Positions 33,906 to 45,039 of a stretch of 64,000 nucleotides of DNA are shown one piece after another. Below the pieces are notes generated by a model. That model did not search any database, was not told the DNA's origin, and saw nothing but the letters and a program-made list of their open reading frames with translations. Each line of letters opens with the position of its first letter. Position 1 is the first letter of the stretch. The position numbers were made by a program, and so were the translations under genes. Source of the stretch: Fragum whitleyi (taxonomy: Eukaryota > Mollusca > Bivalvia > Cardiida > Cardiidae); assembly GCA_948146395.1 (NCBI GenBank), contig OX411554.1:39568687-39632686 (forward strand), written 5' to 3'.

Positions 33906-34035
33906 TACATTCCACTAATAATCGTTTCTTCTCAACGATAACTTTGGATTATGGATTTTAAAAATGTCGAAGGATACCAAATTTAAAGGCTAGAGGAGTC
34001 AACACATTAGTATAGCGAATTGCTCAATGCAACTA

Positions 34036-34460
34036 CAATTAAGAACATCATGAAATTGACAAGTTGAATGATTTGGGAATTATTTGGAAAGGATATTGAA
34101 TGAGTGTGTGGAGCGAGTTTTGAGTGAATTTAATGGGTGGTAATCCTCTATTGCAAATTTTGTTCAGGATGAACAAAATTAGCGATATTGATTATCTCCC
34201 TTTAATAAAATATACTTACAAGTTTTATACATAGCTACCTATTTCATCAAGAACCTTTGAGACGCTAACTATTTGAATTTTGTCAATGAAATCGCGTTTT
34301 CTCTCTATCAAAAGTAATTTTGTATGACTTTGGTTATTCTATATTTTTCAATGGGTTTGGGCGTTTTGAATGGTTTGAGTGAGTGTTTGGAATTAATGAA
34401 TTGAGCGCTGAGCGAGCAATTAAGAATGGTTTTGATTGAGAAAACTGTTCCTTTGTTAAC
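34036..34460 (+). mobile_element. MITE-1 copy, subtype I
   Basis: CAATTAAGAACATCATGAAA after TA, arm B (GTGTGTGGAGCGAGTTTTG), hairpin 34136-34202, AAGTTTTATACATAGCTACC, CATCAAGAACC, then arm A (GTTTGAGTGAGTGTTTGG, TTGAGCGCTGAGCG). The right tip has lost about 15 bp. Confidence 0.88.
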
Positions 34461-35295
34461 AAGTTTTCGATTTATGCATCTATCTCGGAGGCGTTTTGCA
34501 AAGTTATCCCGTTACTTTGAAAATGACATCATGCGATATCGTCATTCTGCTACCAACATAATATATATGACCCCGACAAATCTCAATCACTGAATTCAAA
34601 GAATTTCACCGTTTAATCGCAAAAGTTTCAGTCATAATAAATAGAATATCAAATTTGTATTCATTAAAAATAAGGATTCTTAAACTTGTCATCTAAAACA
34701 GATAAACATGATAGCTAAAAAAAAAAAAAAAAAAAAAAGAAATGAAAAGAAATAAAAAGAAATTAAAAATCTGTGAAAAATTACTCGTTTAAGGAATTTT
34801 GGTTCCCATTCAATAAGTTCTTTGTACGTATTTGTCGGAGAATGAGTTATTCACAGGACAAATATCGTGCTCTCATCAATGTTCTGGAAAATAACATTAA
34901 GCTAAAGGATTGGCGCCCTAGCTTCGCCCAGGGGAGTTCAATGACAAGTTACGAACTTTGAATTCTGTCCTCAAATGTATTTAATGAAATGCAACAGGTT
35001 ATCTGTTTGAACTGTTATTAGGATGAAAAGATATTAAACAAATAAAGAAAAAACGAAAACAGATCATAACACGATATTGAAAGTTAGCAATAAAACGATA
35101 AAAAAAAATTGAGATCATATTAGAAACAAATTTGTAAAAGTGATAAATTTATTAAACGCTTAATCTAAAACGGTTTAATTATTTATCCATGTTTTTGGAA
35201 ATTTCCTATTTTTGTTGGGATGTTTTTTGTTGCTGTTGTTGATTCATTGCCACTTACACAATTTTCTCTTTTAATGAAGGGATGCTGCCCTCTGT
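34461..35295. other. No gene seen; relative of the 22.6-kb foldback repeat
   Basis: 34640-34710 (AATAGAATATCAAATTTGTA, CTTGTCATCTAAAACAGATAA) resembles 22697-22762. A run of 22 A follows at 34717-34738. A 62-codon frame at 34773-34961 has no motif. Confidence 0.45.
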
Positions 35296-35455
35296 AACTG
35301 TCAAGCCTATTGTGGAATTGACTAGAAGAATGGCATCAAGAGGTCTCAAACGTGAAATTGGGAGTTGAGTTAAAGAGTTTTGCGTGATATTAAAAGGGCT
35401 GTACTAGAATATAGCTTATTTGAAGTAATTCCGTTCAAAATCAAACCAAATTTTG
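35296..35455 (+). mobile_element. MITE-1 arm-B fragment, strongly decayed
   Basis: GTGGAATTGACTAGAAGAATG, GTTTTGCGTGATATTAAAAGG and GAATATAGCTTATTTG follow arm-B order into a broken hairpin. An AAC microsatellite (35599-35631) and an AAAC tract separate it from the next copy. Confidence 0.55.
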
Positions 35456-35672
35456 CACTTTCTTATCAACTGCAACGTACTTTGAAGTTACTGTTGATGT
35501 TCTTTAAATTTTGATTAGTCTTAAATTATTATTTTTGTGTATTCTGAGTAAGACAAATTTAATTACCAAATTAAGGAAGATTTTCCTTATTTACGGGTAA
35601 AACAACAACAACAACAACAACAACAACAAAATAAATTAAACAAACAAACAAAAATAAAAACATTATTTGTAA

Positions 35673-36111
35673 AGTTAGATACATCGTGAATTGACATTCA
35701 TCTCAATCAAAACCATTTTAAATCGCTCACTCAGCGCTCCATTTATTCATTCCAAACAATCGCTCGAACCATTTAAAAACGCTCAAAATGTCTATAAAAT
35801 ATAAAATCAACAACTGGGTTCAATATGAATTAAATAAGGAAAAAAATGCGAGTTCACTGACAAAATTAAAATTGTAAGCGTCTGATTGGTTATCGGAGGA
35901 ATAGAACGATTTTTATACACCTTGTATGCATATATTTTTAAAGATAGGTAATAAACATCGATAATTTTGTTCATCCTGAACTAAATTATCGATGTTGGAT
36001 TACCTCCCTTTACTCCCTTTCACTCAAAACTCGCTCCACTCGCTCATTCAAATTCATTCCCAAATCATGCAAAAAGCATCCATGTTATCCATTTCTCGAT
36101 TTAGTTAAATG
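35673..36111 (-). mobile_element. MITE-1 copy, subtype I, with covarying hairpin
   Basis: Arm A well preserved (CACTCAGCGCTCCATTTATTC). Subtype I text CACTGACAAAATTAAAATTG, CTTGTATGCATATATTT. Hairpin 35945-36007 has ATCGATAATTTTGTTCA and TGAACTAAATTATCGATG: C-to-A on one side is matched by G-to-T on the other. Right tip TAGTTAAATG before TA. Confidence 0.9.
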
Positions 36112-36294
36112 TATAATCCGATTCAACTTTTCAACTCACATGTAAATAGCTGTTTCGCAGCGGTGATTCTTTGATCCTACTTGTTCTTTGGATAAATATT
36201 GGAAGTGTGAAAATTAGATTGCAACGTGTATCTTTGACATCAACCGCCTACATGTACTAGAAGGAACATATTTATTTGGCCACTATAATAGATA

Positions 36295-37700
36295 TGTATA
36301 GGATAGAAAACGAGTGTCGTGGTAAAGGCGTATTTTCAACACTAAGCTCTGACGTAGGCGCCGTGTCTATTACCATAGGTAAATCAGGAATTTCACCTGA
36401 TCCTTTCACTGAAATTATGGAAGTACATGTTTAAGTGAACCTTACGATTTAATACAAGCAATAGCGTTGGTTTAAAAGGTAAATTTTAAACTTTCTTAAT
36501 ACATTATTTTAACCTGGTTTATCTATTTCGAACAAATGACACGAGAATCTTGCGGTAAAAAGTTGATTTCACGGCTCACCGCGCAAAATCTACCTATAAA
36601 TATGGGAAATATCCGAGTAACCGCATCACGAGATTTTCTATCTGACTTAGACCCCGCTTTTCTATTATCTTCTGTATTTCTCCCCAAACCTCTTAACAAT
36701 GAAAAAAAAGGATAAAACTCGCTGCAGTATTAAAATATAAAATGCACGTTATCATTTTGAAATGACTGGGCACGCAAAACGTGTCGAGATTTACGTGCAC
36801 GACACACTGTATGTAGATTTTGCGCGTTGAGCAGTGAAATCAACTTTTTACTGTTAGATTCTCGTGCCATTCGTTCGAATTAGATAAGTATATGATAGAA
36901 AACGAGAGCCGTGGTATATGGGAAATAGACACAAGCGTTAGCGAGTGTCTATTTCCCATTTACCACGGCACGAGATTTTCTATCTGACTTAGACCATGCT
37001 TTTCTTACACTTTCTGTATTTTTTTACCCGAACCTCTAAATAATGAAAAAGAGTAAATCTTGCTGTGATATTACTCTAAACAAGTGTGAATATGCTGAAA
37101 TCACTCATGAATTTAATCCCGTTACCATTTTCAGATCTTTTGCACTTTTGCGACTGTCGAAAGTATTAAGGAAAAAAGAGTTTTAAAAAATGTTCATCAT
37201 TATTTGAAATGACTCGGCACCAAAAGCCTGTCGAGATTGACGTGCAAGACACTATACAATCGTATATCTGTAAATACAGTGCTCGGGATCATATCTGTGA
37301 TATATACTTTTGAAATACTGTTCTCTGATTGGCCCATTCGCTTCAAGCGTTGTCTAAAACAGGTTAAAATAACATAATTATTAAGAAAATTTAAATTCAC
37401 CTTGTACACCAACGTTATTGCTTGTCTTAAAACGTAAGGTTCACTCAAACCTTTTACTTTCATAATTGCAGTGACAGGATCAGGTTTAATTCCTGTCATT
37501 TGCTTTTTTAATTACACCCGATTTACCTATGGTAATGGACTCAGCTCCTACGTCAGAGATCAATTTTGAAAATACACCTATACTATCGTATACCTGTAAA
37601 TACAACGCTCGGGGTTGTATCTTTGATAAATATTTTTGAAAAAACTGTTCTATGATTGGTCAATTCGCTTCAAGCGTAGTCTAATCACGCTTTCTAAATT
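36295..37700. repeat. 1.4-kb nested inverted-repeat cluster around family H
   Basis: Three inverted pairs share one centre: 36327-36520 with about 37375-37575 (blocks CTCTGACGTAGG, ATTACCATAGGTAAATC, GTGAACCTTACG, ACAAGCAATA.CGTTGG); 36521-36593 with 36811-36883 (ACGAGAATCT, GTAAAAAGTTGATTTCAC, CGCGCAAAATCTAC); and the 36894-36984 palindrome. A second family H end (37590-37690) repeats 37250-37357 directly. The structure implies repeated insertion of related elements in both orientations. Confidence 0.75.
36894..37357 (-). mobile_element. Family H copy, hairpin first
   Basis: Palindrome 36894-36984 (GATAGAAAACGAGAGCCGTGG.. to ..CACGAGATTTTCTATC), then GACTTAGACCATGCTTTTCT and a body colinear with the inverse of 8491-8836, ending CGCTTCAAGCGTTGTCTAA. 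A 99-codon minus frame (37200-37499) crosses the element end and is not kept in the related copy at 36330-36510, so it is not called as a gene. Confidence 0.82.
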
Positions 37701-38214
37701 GAGAATGAAAGGCTGAGAAAATCATATATTTTAATGGTCTACAACGGCTATTGACGTCAAGAAAAAACCGCCTCAGTATATATTATCTTTATTTCCTCCA
37801 TATATAAAGAGCATGATAACAATATTGAAAAACCATAGAGAAAACAGAAATTGTGGTTTGAAAATATAACTTTGTAATGAGAGGACAGAGCCAAACAGAG
37901 AGATTAAAGAAAAAAAAAAAAAAAAAAAAAAAGAGGGGAGGGATCAGGGAGAGAGACGGACAGGCAGACCAGAAAATCTATATACAAGAATTAGGATTTT
38001 AATTGATGCTATTCGCAAACCTCGCAATTTGAGTTTGATCAGAGCTGCAATTACGGGGCTAGCAAACAACATATATCATTGACAAGAAAATGAATTGATC
38101 TTGCAATTAATATTGCTATTGATATGCCGGCGCTTGTCCGAAACAAAATGGCAAGCATCCGTCTATTTCTTTTTTGTGTGATTTATTACATGTGTGTATA
38201 ACATAAGTTATCTT
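37701..38214. other. No gene seen; A22 run
   Basis: A run of 22 A at 37911-37932 followed by a purine-rich stretch (GAGGGGAGGGATCAGGGAGAG). No coding signal. Confidence 0.5.
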
Positions 38215-39387
38215 AGGGCCAACTTATTTTTGGCCCGGGCGGGTCCCGTTTTTTAGCTCACCTGAGCACGAAGTGCTCAAGGTGAGCTATTGTGATCGTA
38301 CAATGTCCGGCGTCCGTCGTCAGTCGTCCGTCGTGCGTCGTTCTTCGTGCGTCGTCCACAAAATTTCTTTAAACATCTTCTCCTCCTAAACCAGTGGGCC
38401 AATTTTGAATGTTCCTTGGGTCAAGTTCTACCAAAGTTGTTCAAATAAATGAAATCTTAACTTACCATTTACCCTTAACAAAAAGGGTGAAAATAGGAAA
38501 ATATTCAAAAATATTCTTCTCTGAAACCAGAAGGCAGACAGCTTTCATATTTGGTATGTAGCATCATCTAGTACACTTCTACCAAGTTTGTTCATATCAA
38601 GACCCTGGGGTCATATTTGGTTTTTGCCCGGGCGCAATCCTATTTACATAGAATCAAAGAGCGAAAATCTTTAAAAATCTCCTTCTCTGAAACCAGATGG
38701 CAGACAGCTTTCATAGTTGGTATGAAGCATCATCTAGTGGACCTCTACCAAGTTTGTTCATATCAGGACCAAGGGGTCATATATGGGCTTCGCCCGGGTG
38801 CATCGCTTTTAGCTCTTCTGAGCACAACGGGTGAAAATGGGAAAATCTTCAAAAATTGTCTTCTCTGAAACCAGAAGGCAGACAGCTTTCATATTTAGCA
38901 TCATCTAGTGGACCTCTACCAAGATTTTTCATATCAAGACCCTGGGTCACATTTAGGCTCCACCTGGGTGTATCCTTTTTCATATAGAACCAAAGAGTGA
39001 AAAGGCATATTTTTCTTGCTCTTGGCTGAAAACATTCCATGATATTGATCTTATGTAGAAATTACCTCCTTTTTGACATCTGCCTATTTAATTATTGTGA
39101 TGTCCCGGGGGTCAAAGAGACGCAGGTGAGCGATCTAGGACTATCATGGTCCTCTTGTTTTATGTTTTTCAGCCGGGCCACATTTAGAAATCAGCCGTGT
39201 ATTCCGGCTGTGACAAGACGTTATCAAATTATACCCGCTGTACTCATAAATACACGTACAAAGCTGGGCATAATCTGAAAACGGTTGTCAACATTTTGTT
39301 AGCCGGAACATAGAGCTGGTTTCTAATTGTGGCCCGACTAAAATCAACAAAATCGGGACCCGTTCGGGCCAGAAATAAGTTGGCCCT
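38215..39387. mobile_element. Family P element interrupted by another repeat
   Basis: Ends AGGGCCAACTTATTTTTGGCC, GGGCGGGTCCCG and the mirror CGGGACCCGTTCGGGCCAGAA, ATAAGTTGGCCCT. TTA flanks both sides if the repeat begins GGGCC. The internal core (39215-39290: AAATTATACCCGCTG..GGGCATAATCTGAAAACGG) corresponds to the hairpin of 46330-46563. A 0.9-kb repeat sits at 38253-39163. A TTA target and GGG tips recall PIF/Harbinger elements, which is inference. Confidence 0.78.
38253..39163 (+). mobile_element. AGCTCACCTGAGC repeat with three internal units
   Basis: Starts AGCTCACCTGAGCACGAAG, TGCTCAAGGTGAGCTATTG, a GTCCGTCGT/GTGCGTCGT tandem stretch, CATCTTCTCCTCC. Three units begin CTTCTCTGAAACCAGA at 38516, 38682 and 38860, each running through GCAGACAGCTTTCATA, GCATCATCTAGT, CTCTACCAAG and TCAAGACCCTGGG. 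The end reads GCAGGTGAGCGATCTAGGAC, inverse of the start. The order matches a repeat I remember as widespread in molluscs. No conserved coding frame. Confidence 0.8.
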
Positions 39388-40124
39388 TAAATATAACTCC
39401 CTATACACGTCTCAAAAAGAACAGATTTCGGTGTCATGAAATTATATGCCTTAACCTGAGTAGCGGTCAATATGTTTTCGAACGTCACGAGTATTTTCTT
39501 AAAATTGTTGTTTGGAAACAAAATTTCACAAGTGTTCTACGCATTTAATATGCCATCGATTCAGGCAAAAAGTATTGGAATATTCTTACCCGTTTTGTTA
39601 CAAAGACGATGAATCAATTATTGACATCGTGAAAATGACCTCTTGAAATGGGATGGGACGCAGAAAGAACGTTTTAAAGCTTGAAACCGAGTGAGGTTTG
39701 ACGATTGTTAAAATAGTGCGTCTTGTAAACGTTAGCAGCAGATAATCTGCTAGACCAGCCCTGCGTTTAGGTTGAAAACGTTAGAGAAGCGCTTTCGAAA
39801 TGATACCTCGTATGTGCACGTGCAATGCGGGATATAATCTCAAAGCGCTCGCGGTATGCTTTTACATCCTGAACAAAGGGCAGGTCAAGGTAGGTCGCTT
39901 GGGACGTCTGTACGAAAGGGCATCCACGTCGAACAACGTCGTTGACGTAATCAGTATTTGATTACTAAACCCTCAAAAAGGCATTGATAAGGGCTTATGG
40001 ACAATCAGTAAGCGAATGACTTGATACTTTGATCTCTAGTCCAGATGGAAAACCATGTTATTGTCTCTATCAAAATAGCTGCTGCCATTCTATGAAGCTG
40101 GGTATATCCTCTACAAATAATGAC
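39388..40124. other. No gene seen; scraps of MITE-1 and family P
   Basis: 39627-39650 (TTATTGACATCGTGAAAATGA) is a MITE-1 tip scrap. 39815-39890 (GCACGTGCAATGCGGGATATA, GAACAAAGGGCAGG) resembles the family P core and its CTGAACGCAGGG flank. Confidence 0.45.
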
Positions 40125-40290
40125 TCAATATATTCAAATAGAAATAGTTTATTCAAAGAAGTAATAAGGCCACCGGCCAAATATACATACATCATTACAT
40201 GATTAACAAGACATTTTAGTTTATAGTGGTTCTGTCCCATGTTTAAACCGTTTATTAGTATATATACAATGTAATGTGACATTTTTTATT
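40125..40290 (-). mobile_element. Retroelement 3' tail, GGCCGGTGGCC type
   Basis: Minus strand: ACATTGTATATATACTAATA, a body with AACCACTATAAACTAAAATG, then TTGGCCGGTGGCCTTATTAC, AATAAA (40148-40153) and a TATTTCTATTTGAATATATTG end. Shares GGCC-block, ATACATGATTA-like text and AATAAA with 63455-63540. 5' limit uncertain. Confidence 0.6.
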
Positions 40291-40369
40291 ACAGTTTTAT
40301 TATCAGAATTCATTAAAGAATAGAAATAATGCAAAAAATTGACCAACAAAGGATCTAAAATTAAATGTA

Positions 40370-40880
40370 CAGTTAGTTACATCGTGAATTTCACATTCAA
40401 ATCAATCAAAACCATTCTTAATCGCTCAATCAGAGCTCCATTCATTCATTCCAAACACTTACTAAAATCAATAACAAAAGTCAAAAACGCTCAAACCCAT
40501 TGAAATATAGAATTGTGCGCTCCATTTATTCATTCCAAACTTTCAATCATATCGATCAAAACCGCTCCCAAATCTTAAGAAAACATTTCGAAATTTGCCT
40601 AGACGATCAACATTCAATTCAAATCGATCAAATTATTCTACGCTTGTATTGGCTGGTATTGATTTAATAGTGTCAGATTCGAAGACTTACTTCCTGAAAA
40701 GAACGTATATTTCATTAAAGAGGTGGCTGGGAGGGGGACAATTCATCTTTAACAAAATTAGCAATATTTGATTACTTCCATTGAATTTTCCTCAAAATTC
40801 GCTTTACCCTTTTTTCTCAATTTCATTTCAAAATCATCCCAATATAATTCATATTGGCAATTGCACGATGTTCTTAACTG
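40370..40880 (-). mobile_element. MITE-1 chimera with two arm-A segments
   Basis: CAGTTAGTTACATCGTGAAT after TA; ends GTTCTTAACTG before TA. Arm A appears twice: 40380-40500 (AGAGCTCCATTCATTCATTCC) and again 40515-40560 (GTGCGCTCCATTTATTCATTC). The first joins a subtype I start (CATTGAAATATAG), the second a subtype II middle (GCTTGTATTGGCTGGTATTG). 511 bp, about 70 bp longer than normal. The hairpin is disrupted by GGTGGCTGGGAGGGGG. Confidence 0.85.
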
Positions 40881-41009
40881 TAACAAGCTTTAGAAGAACA
40901 TACATTACACATCAATGAACGTAATTTATTTTGTCGACGAGAGACTTATCTTCAGACATCTCGAAAAACATCTACGGGGGTTGCAAAATTGTGTACTTCA
41001 AAACGTGAA

Positions 41010-41373
41010 TGATTTTCTTATGATTTCGGAATGAATGGGTTGAGCAAGTTTGAATTTATTCAAATGAAGGTAAAATGATATGGTATTTGATTATCTCCCT
41101 TTCATTTTTACTATCTTTAAGATAGTGTTTTGTTTGTTTGTGTCTTTACGGACAAAGCAGATATTTCTAAATTAACACTAGCAAATAAAATCGTCGAATG
41201 GTAAGATCAATTTTTATGAAGTTGATGATCTTTTTCAACGCTTAAGAAACCTTTTTTGAATAATTTAGTGATTAACTGGAATGAATAAACGAACGATCGG
41301 ATCGAGCGTTTTAGTGAGTGATTTAGAATGGTTTTGATCGGAGTGACTGTCAATTTCACGATGTTAATAACTG
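41010..41373 (+). mobile_element. MITE-1 copy, left end decayed
   Basis: Arm B is recognisable (GAATGATTTTCTTATGATTTC, GAATGAATGGGTTGAGC), the hairpin is mostly lost apart from GATTATCTCCCTTTCATTTT. Arm A is good (CGAGCGTTTTAGTGAGTGAT, TCGGAGTGACTGTCAATTTC) and ends GTTAATAACTG before TA. Confidence 0.78.
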
Positions 41374-41645
41374 TAATGGCAAAGTTAGATTTAGGAGAAC
41401 ACAAAAGACACCTCAACGAAAGCAAAATATTTCGTCGACGCGAAAACTTATATTTGTTGAGAGAGGCATAAAGAAAGTCGATAAAGATTTATTGAAATAC
41501 ATCTATGCAAGTGGCACAACAAACGCATTTACGAATCTTTATTATCTATTTAATGGGAAACAGATTAAATAAATGTAGATTGGTTTGTGTTGATTATATA
41601 ATTGGGACTCGAGGCACCAAAAAGGGATCATTTGAAAAATCTGTA

Positions 41646-42032
41646 AAATTAACAACACCGTGCAATTGACAAAGTGAATAATTTTGAATTGAAATTGATT
41701 GAGCGTAATGGGCTTGTTTTCAAATGATTTTCAAGGGAGGTACAACATTACCGATATTTTCGTCCCTTACATGAAACCAAAGTATTCTTCTAACTTTGTG
41801 TCTTAAAGGACAATTCACGAGCATAAAGCAAACACCAGTCCAATAGTTCATGCAATTATTTGTTCGGTTTTATTGCAAATGTTGTTTATTTTTGAACAAT
41901 TTTGAAAGGTTTTTGAACAATTTCGGCGCGTGTTTCTGTGATTAGATTGAGTATTTGGAATGAATGTTTGAATCACTGAACGATTGATTATGAATGGTTT
42001 TGGTCGAGATGAGTGTCAACTTACCTATGTGG
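41646..42032 (+). mobile_element. MITE-1 copy, hairpin truncated
   Basis: AAATTAACAACACCGTGCAA after TA, arm B, AAGGGAGGTACAACATTACC with only the left half of the hairpin, a subtype II-like middle (AGCAAACACCAGTCCAATAG), arm A (TGAGTATTTGGAATGAATG). The right tip runs into the next copy at 42036. Confidence 0.78.
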
Positions 42033-42035
42033 TAA

Positions 42036-42411
42036 CAGTTACATCGTGAAATTGACATTCATTTAAATTAAAACCATTCTAAATCGCTCACTCACCACCC
42101 CATTCATTCATTCCAAACACTCATTCATCAAACCATTAAAAAACGATCCAAAATGGATAGAAAAAAGAAAATATCAACAACTATTTTCAAAATAAAAATT
42201 AGTAGAAAAAAGAAGTTCTTTTTAGAACTTATTTGCATAATTGAATAAAGGGAGATAAATATTGCTGATGTTGTTCATTCTGAACAAAACTAGCAATATT
42301 GGATTATCTTCCGCTAATTTCAATCAAAACCCACTCATCGCACTCATTCATTTTGGTTCAAAAATCATTTCAAAATCATTCACCTTGTCAATTTCATGAT
42401 GTTGTTAACTG
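42036..42411 (-). mobile_element. MITE-1 copy abutting the previous one
   Basis: 376 bp. CAGTTACATCGTGAAATTG lacks four bases of the usual tip. Arm A with CTCACCACCCCATTCATTC, hairpin 42249-42312 with ATATTGCT and AGCAATAT paired changes, arm B to GTTGTTAACTG. The two neighbouring copies are tail to head with only TAA between. Confidence 0.88.
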
Positions 42412-43581
42412 TCAGTGTGAAATAAGCAATTTAAAAAGAAGCTAAAACTACCATAACTCAACCGATGATTGCATTTTGAAATTATTTACACAATAAGGTA
42501 GAATTGTCATTTTATATACTAAAAATCCGTTGAGCGCGGTTTGAATTCCGACTCTGGTCAGATTGATCGTAACTGTTTCGTATTTCCAAGATGGTCCCTT
42601 TTCGCATGATAAATTCCCATTTAACGTCTTGATTGAATCTGATGAGAAAAGATTGTGGGTAAAAAGCTTGTTTGAGGAGATAAATGGAAGGTTTGTGGTG
42701 CGAGTTATTATCTTTTGTTTGATGCTGGTATTTATGTGGAAAACGTGCTGTTAGTAATTATTAGAATCTCAATTCTCTTTTAATACAAAGGATGTAGCTT
42801 CAAAAATAGAATGTTTGTTGTTTAGGAAATAAGATTCGGTTTGATTTCGACGGAATTAGGTATTTTCTGAAATGGTATAGCCTTATAGATTTACTACTGA
42901 ATACAACTGAACCAGCATGTGTTTATGTCGTTCTTATTAAAAATAAACACAAACCGCATACATTGAAGCGATCCCCTTTTCTTTGGCAATTTAAAGGTCT
43001 ATCTCTTAAAAGGGATGTTTTCGTTTTTTCCGGTGTGTTACAAAACTCACAAAGGCCCGGGGCTAATTATATTGGAATGCGTAGCAATTCCAACATAGAA
43101 TTTAAAAAAACAACGCAAAATGAACTCAAGTCAATTTCTTTCCGGGTCTTTTGATAAAACATAGCACTTGATCTCTATGTCGGATTATTTCTTACTTCAT
43201 CTTGTTGTCGACAATCAATCAGTTTTAATTAAAAAATATTATCATACATGTAGTTTAAATGATGTAAATATTCATTAAATACCTTCAAACATTCTATCAG
43301 TTGCTTTAACTGCTCGAACTATAGGGTGATAAAAAGCGTACGAATTTGTTTTATGCTTCGCATTTTCCTTATTTGGTAATCACATGATCTATGTGGCGGT
43401 CATGTTATCTTTACTTCTCGTAGGACTTCCCGATCCTTTGGATCATCTTCGTCCCATCTTCGATCGGACCTCGGCGTACTTTCAAGGTTTATCGTTAAAT
43501 ACTGGATTGATCGAAGGTATTCCGATTGCTGTCATGCGTTCAAGATAACAATATGTTACGAACATAAAATTGATTCTCCCA
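42412..43581. other. No gene seen
   Basis: Two 63-codon frames (42563-42754, 42963-43154) have no motif or splice context. Near 43430 a CCGATCCTTTGGATCATC palindromic patch lies in moderately GC-rich DNA. Confidence 0.4.
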
Positions 43582-43683
43582 TTATAGGGATGAGTGTCTT
43601 TTTCACTGCGTTTATTAGGGTATAAAGTGCCTTAGCACATGGCAAATAACGCCCGTATGATTAAGACACTCGTCCCTTATAAT
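43582..43683. mobile_element. MITE-3 copy, internally deleted
   Basis: ATTATAGGGATGAGTGTCTTT, CACTGCGTTTATTAGGGTAT, CTTAGCACATGGCAAATAACG, then AAGACACTCGTCCCTTATAAT. The outer ends are inverted but the second inner arm seen at 6236-6278 is missing. Confidence 0.78.
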
Positions 43684-43819
43684 TGCAATCATCTAGATCG
43701 AGGAAACTAGTAAAATACTCAGCCAAACATTTAAGCTTCAACTCTACTTTCTGCGCGTATAAATTATGCAATCTATTTTTAGATAGTGTATTATTTATCT
43801 CGCTTTCAAAGGGTAAGTA

Positions 43820-44095
43820 GCCGCCGTCATAGCGCAGTTGGTAGCGCGTCGGACTGTCAATCTAGAGGTCCCGGGTTCGATCCCCGACGGCGGCACTCAT
43901 TCTTTCCGACTATTTGTCTTTCACCAATGAGTCGATAATCGTAGACCTATATGAGATAGCAGCTGGAGGCTAGGAAAGAATGTGATGGTTGTACTGGTGA
44001 GAGAAATACCAGGAATCCATTGTTAGGTGCTCCAGTCGCCGCGATATAACTGAAATAATGTTGAAAGCGGCGTTTAACTCCATTCAATCAATCAA
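43820..44095 (+). mobile_element. Full-length SINE, reference copy, target duplication
   Basis: Head GCCGCCGTCATAGCGCAGTTGG, TAGCGCGTCGGACTGTC, GGGTTCGATCCCCGACGG, CGGCA with pairing 5' and 3' ends; body CACTCATTCTTTCCGACTA, GATAATCGTAGACC, GCAGCTGGAGGCTAGG, TACCAGGAATCCATTG, GGTGCTCCAGTCGCCGC; end TTGAAAGCGGCGTTTAAC with a TCAATCAATCAA tail. Target copies TTCAAAGGGTAAGT (43805-43818) and TTCAAAGGCTAAGT (44096-44109). Mobilised by a LINE in trans, by analogy with other tRNA SINEs. Confidence 0.95.
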
Positions 44096-44109
44096 TTCAA
44101 AGGCTAAGT

Positions 44110-45039
44110 TCATATCGGAGTCGATTTCGACCCGAGTTAACCGGGTTTCCATCAGAACGACCTCGGTTTCGACACTATAGGTAAACCATGCTATCTGAAT
44201 GTTTACAAACAAAATTTCGACGAGTTTATTATAGAGAAATTGGGACCAAAGATATTTTTGTTGTCACGGTCTTTTCACTATACTGAAGGATCACAGAAAC
44301 ACAAAACTACTGGAATTTCTACAACTGCGTGCAATCCCTTTAACTACATCTGTAAACGTAATGTGTCATAGCGTAAAAGTAACATGCTTTCGAAACCGAC
44401 TTTATCATGAAGAAACTAAAATTGGAACGACAAAAGCATGGAATATCGATCGGGAGAAATAAGTGTTTTACTTGATGAGTTTCTTTACTGTATCAGTATA
44501 CAGGTGATTACATTTATACGTTAGTACCGTTATCTCACGCTTGTTAAATTTCAGTTCAGTCCACCCCTACTCATGGCTAAACCACATTTTCCCGCGTTTT
44601 CGAATACCCCGGTTGGACTATAGTGATGTCATTTAACCTTTCAACCTCGACGCTTTTGATCCCGGGTCAGGCCAGTGTTACTTGGGTTCCAAAATGGCGC
44701 CGAAAATAGTGCACAACAATTCGATTACATAAAACAAATGTTCTCTTTTACTTTAAACGACAAATTCTTTTTCCTTGTTTTATATAGTATTTTGCACGAG
44801 TTTATCACATTTCTTAATGGGAAAACGATATTTCATGGTTAATTAATTATTGTAGCGGTAAATGTGAAGTTTGTTTACTACCACCAGTGGGTAACTCCGT
44901 TCACATGAATGCCCTTTCTGCGCATGCATATTACAGTTAATCTTAAATTATTACATCATCTCACGCGACTCCCGGGTTGCCATTTGAATTTCCCCAAAGT
45001 GAAATGTCAATAGTAAAACAAATGATACACAAATAAAGG
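44110..45039. other. No gene seen; patches of higher GC
   Basis: GAGTCGATTTCGACCCGAGTT and CGACCTCGGTTTCGAC (44115-44170), CCAAAATGGCGCC (about 44691) and GACTCCCGGGTTGCC (about 44968) give isolated GC-richer patches without an open frame. Possibly a decayed repeat. Confidence 0.35.

Noticed and set aside
37200..37499. 99-codon minus-strand frame beginning MTGIKPDPVTA
   Set aside because: It looked protein-like, but the related inverted copy at 36330-36510 does not keep the frame and the segment overlaps a family H end.
42520..42560. GGTTTGAATTCC as a B box of a tRNA
   Set aside because: No A box at suitable distance and no stem pairing.
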